The translations under genes and the position numbers were made by a program. This document shows positions 14,995 through 24,029 of a DNA stretch of 64,000 bases, one piece after another. The notes under the pieces are model-generated. The model was not told the origin of the DNA and searched no databases. It saw only the letters and a program-made list of their open reading frames with translations. The stretch is taken from NCBI RefSeq assembly GCF_017875735.1, contig NZ_JAGGMZ010000001.1, forward strand, positions 558,001-622,000. The letters run 5' to 3'. Position 1 is the first letter of the stretch; every line of letters starts with the position of its first letter. This DNA is from Arthrobacter sp. CAN_C5 (GTDB lineage: Bacteria; Actinomycetota; Actinomycetes; Actinomycetales; Micrococcaceae).

Positions 14995-17199
14995 ATGCAC
15001 AGCAAGTGGTTACGGGTCCTGCTCCCCGCCGTCGTCGTCCTGATCTGGTTGTTAGGAGCGGCGTTTGGTGGCCCGACGTTCGGCAAGCTGGAGGAGGTCT
15101 CCAGTAATGACCAGGCCTCCTTCCTGCCGGCCAGCGCCGAGTCCACGGAGGCAGCGGAATTGCAGGGGCAGTTCACCGATTCGGATGCGCTGCCAGCGGT
15201 GATCGTGGTGGAGTCCGAAACCGAGATCCCGCCGACTGAGCTGGGAGCCTACGAAGAGTTGGCGACGTCTCTTGCCGCGGTCGAGGGTCTGGAACCACCC
15301 GAGGAGGGCGCTCCGGCAGTCGTCGGCCCGGTACCGTCCGAGGACTCGTTCGCCATCCAGTACATCGCCTTCGTGGCCGACGACGCCGAGCTCGGGGAAG
15401 TTGTCGAGGAACTGCGTGCTGTGCTGACCGCCGAAATCCCGGAGGGCACCACCGGCTATGTCACCGGACCAGCGGGTTTCGCCACCGATCTGGTGAGCGC
15501 TTTTGCTGGAATCGATGGACTGCTCCTCGGGGTTGCGCTCGCCGCCGTCTTTGTCATTCTGCTGGCCGTCTACCGGTCGGTGATCCTGCCGTTCCTGGTG
15601 CTCCTCACCTCGGTGTTCGCGCTCGCCACCTCGATCCTGCTCGTCTACGCATTGGCAAGCTGGGGGTGGATCCAGCTGAGCGGCCAAAGCCAGGGCATCC
15701 TGTCGATTCTGGTCATCGGAGCGGCTACCGACTACGCGCTGCTGCTCGTTGCAAGGTACCGGGAGGGGCTGAGCGAGTTCGAGTCCAAGTGGGATGCGAT
15801 GCGGGTGGCCTACCGCGGTTCATTCGAACCCATTCTGGCCTCGGCGGCGACGGTCATCATCGCGCTGTTGTGCCTGCTCTTTTCCGACCTGAACTCCAAC
15901 CGGAGCCTCGGGCCGATCGCGGCGATCGGCATCCTGTTCTCCCTCGCCGCTGCACTGACCCTGTTGCCCGCGTTTCTGCTGCTCTTTGGCCGCGCAGCCT
16001 TCTGGCCCCTGCGCCCCAAGGCTGGCACGCACCACGTTCAACCCGAGGGGGTCGAGGTCACTGGCCTGGAAGGTCTCCGCGGGATCTGGAAGAGGATCGC
16101 CACCCTTGTCTCCCGCCGGGCGCGCACCGTCTGGATTGCCTCATTCCTGGTGCTGGCCGCTGGCTCGCTGGGACTGTTCCAGCTGCAGGCGAACGGTGTG
16201 CCACAGTCAGCCCTGATCCTGACGGAATCCAATGCCGTGGACGGCCAGGATGCGCTGGCACGCCACTTCGACGCCGGCTCCGGCAGCCCGGTCTCGGTCA
16301 TTGCCCCAGAGCAGGACCAGGATGCAGCCCTGGAAGTGGTGCAGAACCAGGCAGGCATTACCGACGCGGCACTCACTGTTGAATCACCCGAACCCGGGAG
16401 CAACGTCGTCGTTCGCGACGGCAACGTCCTGATCACTGGAACCCTTGAGGCACAGGCGGACTCCGAGCAGGCCGAGGACGTGGTGCGCGAACTACGGACC
16501 GCGCTCGACGACGCCAGCCCGGAAGCGCTGGTGGGTGGGGTGACCGCCATTGCCATCGACACCAATGACACTGCGCAGGCGGACCTGGTGAAGATCATTC
16601 CTATTGTGCTGGTGGTAATTCTGCTGATCCTCATGCTGCTGCTGCGCTCGGTGGTCGCTCCGGTGCTGCTGATCTTCAGCGTGGTGCTCTCCTATGCGAC
16701 GGCGCTGGGCGTCTCGGCACTGGTCTTCAACAACCTGCTCGGGTTCGAGGGTGCTGATGCATCCGTTCCGCTGTTCGGTTTCGTTTTCCTCGTGGCGCTG
16801 GGAGTGGACTACAACATCTTCCTGATGACGCGGGTGCGGGAGGAGTCCCTGCGGATCGGCACCCGACCGGGGATCCTGCGGGGTCTGGGCGTGACCGGTG
16901 GCGTGATCACCTCGGCGGGCGTGGTCCTGGCGGCGACGTTCGCGGCCCTCGGCGTCATCCCGATCCTGTTCCTGGCCCAGATCGCGTTCATCGTGGCCTT
17001 CGGTGTCCTGCTCGACACGCTGATTGTCCGGTCGCTGCTGGTGCCTGCACTTGCGTACGACATTGGGCACCGCATCTGGTGGCCGTCGCGCCTCGGCCGG
17101 ACAGCCGGACCGGGGCACCGGGCGGGTTCGTCGGGCACTGGGCTCGCGTCCAAGCCCAAGGAGCGTCAGCGCCGGGCCGAACCGGCTCACCGCGGGTAA
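14995..17199 (+). CDS. MMPL/RND-superfamily membrane exporter (YdfJ-like)
   Basis: A 734-residue transporter with the duplicated RND layout: a helix, an exported domain (~30-175), six helices including ILSILVIGAATDYALLLVARYREGL, a cytoplasmic break, a second exported domain (~400-520), then helices including LFGFVFLVALGVDYNIFLMTRVREE. The paired GxxxDY helices (TDYAL and VDYNI) carry the proton-relay acidic residues of MMPL proteins. Lipid or drug export is the family role. The divergent marR gene suggests induction by a small hydrophobic compound. The cytoplasmic tail is short and basic. Confidence 0.9.
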   Translation: MHSKWLRVLLPAVVVLIWLLGAAFGGPTFGKLEEVSSNDQASFLPASAESTEAAELQGQFTDSDALPAVIVVESETEIPPTELGAYEELATSLAAVEGLEPPEEGAPAVVGPVPSEDSFAIQYIAFVADDAELGEVVEELRAVLTAEIPEGTTGYVTGPAGFATDLVSAFAGIDGLLLGVALAAVFVILLAVYRSVILPFLVLLTSVFALATSILLVYALASWGWIQLSGQSQGILSILVIGAATDYALLLVARYREGLSEFESKWDAMRVAYRGSFEPILASAATVIIALLCLLFSDLNSNRSLGPIAAIGILFSLAAALTLLPAFLLLFGRAAFWPLRPKAGTHHVQPEGVEVTGLEGLRGIWKRIATLVSRRARTVWIASFLVLAAGSLGLFQLQANGVPQSALILTESNAVDGQDALARHFDAGSGSPVSVIAPEQDQDAALEVVQNQAGITDAALTVESPEPGSNVVVRDGNVLITGTLEAQADSEQAEDVVRELRTALDDASPEALVGGVTAIAIDTNDTAQADLVKIIPIVLVVILLILMLLLRSVVAPVLLIFSVVLSYATALGVSALVFNNLLGFEGADASVPLFGFVFLVALGVDYNIFLMTRVREESLRIGTRPGILRGLGVTGGVITSAGVVLAATFAALGVIPILFLAQIAFIVAFGVLLDTLIVRSLLVPALAYDIGHRIWWPSRLGRTAGPGHRAGSSGTGLASKPKERQRRAEPAHRG

Positions 17200-17212
17200 C
17201 CCCTTGCCTTCC

Positions 17213-17271
17213 GCCGAGCGGTGAGAGCTGGCGGGCCGAAACGCCCCGGGCACGCTCTCTCACCGCTCGGC
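17213..17271. repeat. 15-bp perfect inverted repeat after the MMPL gene
   Basis: GCCGAGCGGTGAGAG (17213-17227) is matched exactly by its complement at 17257-17271 around a 29-base GC-rich loop. It lies 14 bp past the exporter stop and can act as a terminator hairpin without a U-tract. The sequence CGCTCTCTCAC inside it resembles repeated extragenic motifs I associate with Arthrobacter genomes, which is recollection only. Confidence 0.7.
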
Positions 17272-17385
17272 TGGCGGGTTCCGCGCGGTCTGGGCAGGCC
17301 TTTACAGAGGCGCGGTTGAGGGCCATTGTGGCAGCACAGCCTCCACTGATTCAGCGCGCTGCAATCCGCCAGCCGAGGAGCCATC

Positions 17386-17910
17386 ATGAATGATCTGGAG
17401 AACCGAAGCGAAACTGACGAAACCACCCCGACCGCGTCGGAGCAAAACCGCGCGCTGAAGGCCAGATATCGGGCCCTGTGGGCCCTGGGTGATTACCCTG
17501 CGCTGGCCGCCGACATCATTCCTACTCTTGGCGCCGTGCTCGTCGAAGCCGCCCGGGTGCAACCCGGCGACAGGGTGTTAGATGTTGCCGCCGGAACCGG
17601 CAACGCAGCCATCCCCGCGGTGCTCGCGGGTGCCAGCGTGGTCGCCAAGAAGCTGGTGGGGGAGCGCGTCACCACCATTGAGGAGCCGAAGGCCACCCTA
17701 CGGGTGGACCATTTCAGCAGTGCCGAAGGGTTCCGTGACTACTTCAAGACGAGGTATGGCCCCTATATCGCCGTGTACCGCAATATAGGGGACGACGTCG
17801 CACGCGTCTCGTCTCTGGATCAGGCGCTCGTGGAAGTAGCCCGAAAGTATGCGCAAAGCAACAGAGACATTGAATGGGACTACCCGATCCTGACAGCCAA
17901 GGTCCAATGA
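17386..17910 (+). pseudogene. Class I SAM methyltransferase with internal in-frame deletion
   Basis: A 174-residue frame that looks like the two ends of a ~270-residue UbiE-type methyltransferase. The N-terminal part has SAM motif I, GDRVLDVAAGTGNAAIPAVLAGA. Immediately after (near residue 86) it jumps to KKLVGERVTTIEEPKATLRVDHFSS, FRDYFKTRYGPYIAVYRN and the terminal EWDYPILTAKV, which belong to the C-terminus of such enzymes. About 100 residues covering motifs II-IV are missing, so SAM-dependent catalysis is unlikely. The frame is intact, so a residual protein may still be made. The stop overlaps the next gene's ATG by 4 bp (ATGA). Confidence 0.75.
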
Positions 17911-19136
17911 ACACGTCGGTGGCGCGCACGCCGGGATCACGGTCGCCTGTCTCAGATCGAGCCGCCGCCATCGAGGGGGTCCTGCCCTACCGGCTGCTGA
18001 ATAAGTTCTTCACGTCGTCGCCGTGGGCCAAGCGGAAAAATGAACCGGATATTTGCGATCTGACCTTCGGCAACCCGCACGAAATGCCGCAGGACGCCTA
18101 CGTTGAGGCGCTCCAGGAGGCCACATTCCCGCGCGACGACCAGTGGTTTGCCTACAAACAGAACACCCCCGAAGCGCAGGAAGCCGCGGCGTCGTCCCTT
18201 GAGCGCCTCCTGGGGGTGCCCTTCCGGCCCGAGGATATCCACCTCACCACCGGCGGGTTCGCTGCGATTGCCCTAGCTCTGAAGGCTGTGGCAGATCCTG
18301 GCGACGAGGTGATCTACAGTCTCCCGCCGTGGTTCTGTTACGAGCCGATCGTGGTTGAGGCGGGCCTGGTGCCCGTGAAGGTCACGGTCAATCTAGAGAC
18401 CTTTGACCTCGATCTTGACCAGATTGCGGCTGCCATTACCGTTCGCACCCGGGCAGTCATCGTCAATACGCCGAATAACCCGACCGGTCGGATCTATCCC
18501 GCCGCTGTCCTGCAGGGTCTTGCAGCGGTGCTGGAGGAGGCTTCGGCTCGTATCGGGCGCCGCGTCTATGTGATCTCGGACGAACCGTACAACCGCATTG
18601 TGTTCGACGGTGCCCGCTTCCACAGTCCGGTCGAGTTCTATCCCCATACTCTCCTGGCGTACTCCTATGGGAAGACCCACCTGTCGCCCGGGGAGCGGAT
18701 TGGATACCTTGCGTTGCCGCCAACTTTGCCGGAGCGGGACGGGCTGGTTGGTGCGCTTGCAGCGCTTCAGCTGGCGATGGGGTGGATCTACCCCAACGCG
18801 GTGCTGCAGCATGCCCTGCCGAGGCTTGAACGGTTCTCCATCGATGTGGCTTCGCTTCAACGCAAACGGGATCGGATGGTCGACGCGTTGCGGGAGATGG
18901 GCTACAGGGTCAGTCGTCCGGAAGGAACGTTCTATCTCTTTGTGGGATCTCCCGACCCGGACGATGAGGCGTTCGTCGCTTCCCTGGCCGACCGGGGTGT
19001 CCTGGTTATGCCCGGCGCGTTGTTCGAGACCCCTGGTTTCTTCAGGATCTCCCTGACAGCCAATGAGGAGATGCTCGAACGAAGCCTGCCGGTATTCGCC
19101 GCCGCCATCGACCGGTCACCCAGCACCGCTGACTAG
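17907..19136 (+). CDS. Class I/II PLP-dependent aminotransferase
   Basis: A 409-residue aspartate-aminotransferase-fold enzyme. Key residues are visible: NTPNNPTGRIYP (Asn for the cofactor ring), SDEPYNRIVFDG (Asp-Tyr), YSYGKTHLSPGERIGYLA (Schiff-base Lys, residue 256), and a C-terminal GFFRISLTANEEM with the carboxylate-binding Arg. Substrate not predictable. ATG at 17907 is chosen because it overlaps the preceding stop (ATGA), although the frame is open from 17874. It is translationally coupled to the damaged methyltransferase, so the two probably once acted together. Confidence 0.88.
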   Translation: MNTSVARTPGSRSPVSDRAAAIEGVLPYRLLNKFFTSSPWAKRKNEPDICDLTFGNPHEMPQDAYVEALQEATFPRDDQWFAYKQNTPEAQEAAASSLERLLGVPFRPEDIHLTTGGFAAIALALKAVADPGDEVIYSLPPWFCYEPIVVEAGLVPVKVTVNLETFDLDLDQIAAAITVRTRAVIVNTPNNPTGRIYPAAVLQGLAAVLEEASARIGRRVYVISDEPYNRIVFDGARFHSPVEFYPHTLLAYSYGKTHLSPGERIGYLALPPTLPERDGLVGALAALQLAMGWIYPNAVLQHALPRLERFSIDVASLQRKRDRMVDALREMGYRVSRPEGTFYLFVGSPDPDDEAFVASLADRGVLVMPGALFETPGFFRISLTANEEMLERSLPVFAAAIDRSPSTAD

Positions 19137-19162
19137 ATGTATTCAGCCAGCCAGCCAGCTAG

Positions 19163-19213
19163 CAAGTCGGTCAGGCGGCCAGGCAGCTGGCAAGTCGGTC
19201 AGGCGGCCAGGCA
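19163..19213. repeat. 28-bp tandem duplication after the aminotransferase gene
   Basis: A 23-bp core beginning CAAGTCGGTCAGG occurs identically at 19163-19185 and 19191-19213, with a 28-bp period. It is preceded by a short CCAG tetranucleotide run (19147-19157). The stretch 19137-19286 holds no gene that I can support. Confidence 0.85.
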
Positions 19214-19286
19214 ACGGGCTGCCTCCCGGTGGTTCATTGATGGGTTGACCGATCTGCAGCGCTGGTTGAAGCCGCGGTGACCTCTA

Positions 19287-20192
19287 TCAGAAGGGTGGCG
19301 GGTCGTCTTGCGGGGCCGGTGGTGGGTCTGGTCGGGTGAGGTAGGTTTCGCCCATGGGTGAGATGGCGATGATCATTCCGGGTTCGGGTTGTCGGTAATG
19401 CCAGTAGCCGTCGGATTTGAGTTTGTGGTGGCGTTTACACAGTGCTGCCAGGTTGCCGTAGCTGGTTTTCCCGCCTTGTGACCAGGGCGTTGTGTGGTCG
19501 AGTTCGCAGAACACCGCCAACCGGTTACACCCCGGGTGCCGGCAGGTCCGGTCCCGCACTCTGACTGCGTCCTGGAGGTCTTTGGGGACCCGGTAGGTGG
19601 TGGCGTCGGCGCCGAGTCTGGCACCGGTGAAGGGGTGGGTGAGGATCCTCGTGAAAGATGGTGCGTGACCGGCGAGCTTCCTGGCAGTGTCGGGGTCGAT
19701 CGGCCCGTACCCTTCGAGTTCACCCGGGGTATCCCCGCCGAGGAGGGTCATCACGGGGACGGTGACGAATACCTTCGCCTGCACACCCCAGTAAGCACCT
19801 GCACCACCACGGCCGACCTGCCCACCCAGCCCAGCTAGGCTATCAAGCCCTTCGCTCATCACGTGCGTCCCATCCGGGCTATCGGGGCCATCCGGTTCGC
19901 TGGCACCGTCGCCGTTGAAGTCATCGGTGGCGGGTTGTCCGGTGCTGGGGCCATCGGGGCTTACGCTCATGTGGCCGGTGGCGCCTGCGCTGGTCAGGAC
20001 ATCGGTGAGGACGTCGGCGCGTAACTGGGTGAGGGTCCGGGGTTCGTCGGGGCCTTGGAATGCGCGGGCGGCGGTGTCTACGCGGTGGAAGATCCCGGCA
20101 GCCTGATCAACGGGGAGGTAGGCTTCGAGCCAGGCCATCCCGTCATAGGAAGGGGTCAGGAACACCCCGCGTTCCTTCACGGCTCTCTTGTG
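19287..20192 (-). pseudogene. DUF222/HNH endonuclease gene, C-terminal part cut off by IS21 element
   Basis: Codes for the C-terminal half of a DUF222-HNH nuclease. The HNH finger is seen as RDRTCRHPGCN, CELDHTTPWSQGG, YGNLAALCKRHHKLK (Cys pairs and the His-Asn-His set). DUF222-HNH genes are multicopy in Arthrobacter and relatives, and their function is unclear. The segment KRAVKERGVFLTPSYDGMAW at its broken 5' end is repeated at the broken end of the other half. Removing the IS and one repeat copy restores a continuous 608-codon frame from 23733 to 19287. A chance ATG within the IS end could allow expression of this part. Confidence 0.88.
20117..20192. repeat. 76-bp direct repeat, left copy, abutting the IS21 left end
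   Basis: Bases 20117-20192 match 22737-22812 except at three positions. The left copy ends exactly where the IS begins and the right copy begins exactly where it ends. The differences (TAT/TAC and CTG/TTG silent, TTC/TAC Phe/Tyr) show the copies are not a fresh duplication. IS21 target duplications are normally only 4-8 bp. Confidence 0.9.
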
Positions 20193-20329
20193 TGGGTATG
20201 GCACTCTGAAATGGCCCCACTTAGGGGACTTTTAGCCGTTTGAAGTGGCCCCACCCTCGACCCGCCCGTAGCGTTCTTTTTGTCGGCCAAGACGAAGAGA
20301 TCGGAACGGGTTTGAAAGAGAGATCGAGA

Positions 20330-21868
20330 GTGAAGCAATTCGAGCGTATCCGCCTTGATGCGAGGGATAAAGATATGTCGGTCAGAGAGTTGGCACGGGT
20401 GCACGGCGTTCACCGCCGTACCGTCCGGGCCGCGTTGGCGGAGGCCACGCCGCCGGCACGGAAGACGCCGGAGCGGAAGGCTCCGAAGCTGGGGCCCTGG
20501 GAGGACACCATCCGGGCCTGGTTGACCGCGGACCAGAAGTCACCGCGCAAACAGCGCCACACGGCCCGCCGGATCTGGCAGCGGCTGGTCGATGAACACG
20601 GCGTCGTGGTTGCCGAGTCCACGGTCGCCCACGCTGTGGCCAGGATCCGCCGCGGGCTCGTCGACACGCAGGCTGACGTCGCGGTCCCGCAGACCCACAC
20701 CCCGGGCGGGGAAGCCGAGGTCGATTTCGGCGAGTTCCAGGCCGTGATCGGCGGCGTGCAGGCGAAGCTGTTCATGTTCGTGATGCGGCTGTCCTACTCC
20801 GGACGCGCCGCGCATGTGGCCTACGCGAACCAGTCGCAGGAGTCCTTTCTGGACGGGCATAACACCGCGTTCGAACGCTTCGGCGGGATCCCGGCCAAAA
20901 TGATCCGCTACGACAACCTCAAACCCGCTGTCACCACCGTGATCCTGGGCCGTGAACGGCTGGAAAACGAACGCTTCATCGCCCTGCGCTCCCATTACGG
21001 GTTCGACTCGTTCTTCTGCCTGCCCGGCATCGACGGCGCCCACGAAAAGGGCGGCGTCGAAGGTGAAGTCGGCAGGTTCCGCCGCCGCTGGCTGACCCCG
21101 GTTCCGGAGTTCGATACCCTGGCCGGGCTGAACGCGTATATGGCTGGCTGCGATGTCAAAGACGACCACCGCGTCATCACGGGCCGCCCCGTCACCGTCG
21201 GTGCCGCGGCAGCGGAGGAAGCCGGCATGCTTCGGCCGTTGCCGGCGGACACGTTCGAGGCCGCCTCGACGTTCTCGTTCAAGGCCGACCACAAGTCCCA
21301 GGTCTGCGTCCGCCAGTCCTACTACTCGGTCCCGGCCCGCTATGCCGGGCGCCGGGTCAGCGTCCGGCTCGGTGCCCGCACCATCGAGATGTTCGCCGAA
21401 GGCGCCCGGATCGCGTCCCACGTCCGGGCCATCCACAAGTATTCCTACGTCCTGGAACTGGACCACTACCTTGAGGTCCTCACCCGCAAACCCGGCGCCC
21501 TGGCCGGGGCAACAGCGCTGATGGCCGCCCGCGCCTCCGGGGCCTTCACCGGAGCCCACCAGAAATACTGGGACAGGGCCCGGGCCGCGCTCGGCGACAA
21601 GGCCGGCACGAAGGCCCTGATCGAGGTCCTGCTGATGGCCCGGACCCTGCCGGCCGCCGCGGTCACCGGCGCCATGGAGAACGCCGTGAGGACCGGGGAC
21701 TTCGACCCCGATCATCTGGCCATCGACGCCCGTGCCAGCCAGAGCTTCCACCACGTCCCGGCGGCGCTACCTGATGAAGTTTCCGGACGGATCAGGCACC
21801 TGCCCGACCGCTGGGAGCCCTCGCTGGCCGGCTATGACGGGCTGCTGGCCGCGGCGGGCAGCCGATGA
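20330..21868 (+). CDS. istA: IS21-family transposase IstA
   Basis: DDE transposase of 512 residues. N-terminal helix-turn-helix is DMSVRELARVHGVHRRTVRAALAE. The catalytic rve domain includes EAEVDFGEF (first Asp), MIRYDNLKPAVT (second Asp) and HEKGGVEGEVGRFRRRWL (Glu region). A Mu-type C-terminal region follows (YYSVPARYAGRRVSVRLG). GTG at 20330 is chosen, with purine-rich AGAGAGATCGAGA before it, because family proteins begin MKxFExIRxD; the frame is open from 20240. It overlaps istB by 4 bp. Confidence 0.93.
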   Translation: MKQFERIRLDARDKDMSVRELARVHGVHRRTVRAALAEATPPARKTPERKAPKLGPWEDTIRAWLTADQKSPRKQRHTARRIWQRLVDEHGVVVAESTVAHAVARIRRGLVDTQADVAVPQTHTPGGEAEVDFGEFQAVIGGVQAKLFMFVMRLSYSGRAAHVAYANQSQESFLDGHNTAFERFGGIPAKMIRYDNLKPAVTTVILGRERLENERFIALRSHYGFDSFFCLPGIDGAHEKGGVEGEVGRFRRRWLTPVPEFDTLAGLNAYMAGCDVKDDHRVITGRPVTVGAAAAEEAGMLRPLPADTFEAASTFSFKADHKSQVCVRQSYYSVPARYAGRRVSVRLGARTIEMFAEGARIASHVRAIHKYSYVLELDHYLEVLTRKPGALAGATALMAARASGAFTGAHQKYWDRARAALGDKAGTKALIEVLLMARTLPAAAVTGAMENAVRTGDFDPDHLAIDARASQSFHHVPAALPDEVSGRIRHLPDRWEPSLAGYDGLLAAAGSR

Positions 21869-22668
21869 GCGCCGGGCAAGGACCGTCCATGGGCCAGCTC
21901 AGTGAGCCCGCCGCCGCGGCGGCGATCGGCGCAGCCTGCAAAACCCTGTATCTGAGAGGCACCGCGCAGGTCGCCGGGTCCATGGCAGCCGAAGCCGCCC
22001 GGCAGCGCCTCAGCCACCAGGCCTACCTCGCCGAGGTCCTGACCTATGAATGCGAGGAACGCGATAACCGCGCCCGGGCCCGGCGGATCAAGGAAGCGAA
22101 GTTCCCTCGCAGCAAACGCCTCGAAGACCTGGACCTGGCCCAGATCCCTGACCTGCCGCCGGCGACCCTGACACACCTGGCCACCGGCGCGTGGATCGAT
22201 GCCGGGGAACCACTGGTACTCCTCGGCAATTCCGGGACCGGGAAAACACACCTGCTCATCGGCCTGGGCATGGCCGCCGCCGAGCAGGGACGGCGGGTCC
22301 GCTACATCACCACGGCCGCGCTGGTCAACGAACTCGTCGAGGCTGCCGACAACAAGGAGCTATCAAAGCTGGTGGGCAAATACGCGCGCCTGGATCTCCT
22401 TTGCCTCGATGAGGTCGGCTACGTCAAGCTCGATACCCACGGCGCCGAGCTTTTGTTCCAGATCATCACGGCCAGGGAAGAACGGGCGTCCATCGCCTGC
22501 GCAAGCAACGCCCCGTTCAGCGAGTGGGGCCAGACGTTCACCGACCCGCGCCTCGCGGCGGCGGTCGTGGACCGGCTGACCTTCCGCGGCCACATCATCA
22601 ACACCGGCACCGATTCCTACCGGCTGAAAACCACCCAACAGACCATCAACAAGTCCCGGCAAAACTGA
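21865..22668 (+). CDS. istB: IS21-family helper ATPase IstB
   Basis: AAA+ ATPase of 267 residues, related to DnaC/DnaA, that selects target DNA and stimulates IstA. Walker A is LLGNSGTGKTHLL (near residue 115). Walker B is LDLLCLDEVGYVKLD. Sensor region is SIACASNAPFSEWGQTF, followed by VDRLTFRGHIINTGTDSYR. ATG overlaps the istA stop (ATGA), as is usual. Length and motifs are complete, so the element appears transposition-competent. Confidence 0.94.
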   Translation: MSAGQGPSMGQLSEPAAAAAIGAACKTLYLRGTAQVAGSMAAEAARQRLSHQAYLAEVLTYECEERDNRARARRIKEAKFPRSKRLEDLDLAQIPDLPPATLTHLATGAWIDAGEPLVLLGNSGTGKTHLLIGLGMAAAEQGRRVRYITTAALVNELVEAADNKELSKLVGKYARLDLLCLDEVGYVKLDTHGAELLFQIITAREERASIACASNAPFSEWGQTFTDPRLAAAVVDRLTFRGHIINTGTDSYRLKTTQQTINKSRQN

Positions 22669-22736
22669 CCGGAACACCAACAGGGTGGGGCCAAAACAAG
22701 CGGCGAACCCGGGGCCAAATCAACTTGCTATTCCCA

Positions 22737-22812
22737 GGTAGGCTTCGAGCCAGGCCATCCCGTCGTAGGAAGGGGTCAAGTACACCCCGCGTTCCTTCAC
22801 GGCTCTCTTGTG
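22737..22812. repeat. 76-bp direct repeat, right copy, abutting the IS21 right end
   Basis: Right partner of the repeat at 20117-20192, offset by exactly 2,620 bp. It is the authentic continuation of the N-terminal half of the HNH gene and codes for KRAVKERGVYLTPSYDGMAW. Confidence 0.9.
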
Positions 22813-23733
22813 CCTGGTGGTGATCGTTTCGGGGTGGAGTTTTTCCCGGAGCCGGTTCGCCTGCTGCCGAAACTTCACCACAGTGGTCAGGGACGCCATC
22901 CCGATAAGCCGAGCCTCGAACTCGGCTGTCGCTGTGGGGTCGGTGTCGGGGATGCTGGTCGCTTCCTCCACGACGGCCCAGGCGTGCCGCCGGCTGAGTT
23001 TCCCGGCCTCCAATGCCTCCAGGGTGGCCGGGTAGTACCGGGTGAGCAGGGTGCTGTGTTCGACCAGGAACCCCGCCGTCCGGTCCGGCAAATGCAACGC
23101 CGCCCCAATTTCAGTGGCGGTGAGCGTTGCTTCGTAACCCCAACCTCGGGGGTCGTGGCGGGTTTGCTCGGTTTGCAGGTTCAGGACCCGGGTAACAATC
23201 TTGGCTTCCTGGGCGTCGAGCCAGGACCGTGCTTCGTCGATGTCTTTCAACGTGTCCAACGCCTGACAGGCATCCAAACCACCCACCGCCGCCAGTTGAA
23301 GCTGCCCAGTCAGTGCGGGAGGTGCACTGCTGGAACGGACCCGTTCATCCGGGTCGCCTCCCAGGTGAAAGGAACCCCACGATTCAGAGAACAACCACGC
23401 CGAATCAGACTCTGCTGATTCAGACTCAGTGGATTCTGACTCCGGAGAATCTGCATCGTTCGGATCAGCCTCAGCCGGGTCCGTGTCGGTCGTGGGCACC
23501 GGCGCCTCGATGACGGGGGCCGTCCACACCGACTCGACACCCAACGGACCAGCCGGCCCATACCCCGAGGAAGACCCTGTGGACGCCCCTGCGGACGTAT
23601 CCGAGGAAGACCCTGTGGACGCCCCCGTGGACGTCCCCGTGGATGTATCCGCGGTCCCGCTATCGGAGGCGGAATCCGCGCCAGAATCGGGGGACGATCC
23701 CGGTCCGGGAGAAGAAGCTTCACTGCTTTCCAT
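22737..23733 (-). pseudogene. DUF222/HNH endonuclease gene, N-terminal part cut off by IS21 element
   Basis: Codes for ~332 residues before running into the IS end (frame stops at 22720 inside it). The first ~65 residues are low-complexity Ser/Thr/Gly/Asp repeats (TSTGTSTGASTG type). The DUF222 helical domain then follows, with LAAVGGLDACQAL, WLDAQEAKIV and GAALHLPDRTAGFLVEHS. Together with the left part it would form a 608-residue protein. The disorder-rich N-terminus is common in these proteins. Without the HNH finger this half cannot be a nuclease. Confidence 0.88.
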
Positions 23734-23825
23734 ACCTCAATTCCATCATCCGGCACTGACAAAATAAGGGGCGATCGAGGGGCTCTCAGGAAACTTTCTT
23801 CTACTAATTTTCGGCGTCGAGCATT

Positions 23826-23867
23826 GTGCCCGCGGGGCCCCCAAGAACCGTGCCCGCAGGGCCCTCA
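23826..23867. repeat. Tandem GC-rich repeat upstream of the heat-shock operon
   Basis: GTGCCCGCGGGGCCCCCA (23826-23843) recurs at 23850-23867 with two changes, a 24-bp period. Each copy holds a palindromic GGGCCC core. The stretch 23734-24029 around it, between the HNH gene start and the first HspR site, shows no supported gene; a minus-strand 81-codon frame over it looks accidental. Confidence 0.65.
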
Positions 23868-24029
23868 GAGACACGAGACAGACCGGACCGTCCGATCCCT
23901 CCGAGATACAAGGTCATCCTCCACCGCACCCACGGGCGCATTCGCCAGGGGCCGAGGTAAGTCGTTCTCTCACGGCTGAACGCCCGGGATCCCAATGAAT
24001 CCGCGGACAACTCCGACGTTATACAGGAA

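Larger units (their letters stand above)
20193..22736 (+). mobile_element. IS21-family insertion sequence (2,544 bp)
   Basis: Ends were placed by where homology between the flanking gene copies stops. They then form terminal inverted repeats, TGGGTATGGC... at the left and TGGGAATAGC... reading in from the right, 19 of 26 bases identical. Inside each end is a second TGGCCCC-containing repeat (20246-20253; GGTGGGGCCA at 22684-22693), typical of IS21 multiple terminal repeats. It carries istA and istB in the usual overlapping order. It splits a DUF222/HNH gene and is oriented opposite to it. No short target duplication is found; instead 76-bp direct repeats flank it. Confidence 0.92.

Noticed and set aside
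20540-21754. Antisense frame of 404 codons within istA
   Set aside because: No motifs, and istA has complete transposase features in the same interval.
20185-22745. A conventional 4-8-bp target duplication at the IS21 ends
   Set aside because: Bases adjoining the two termini (left ...CTTGTG, right GGTAGG...) do not match as a short duplication; only the 76-bp repeat is present.
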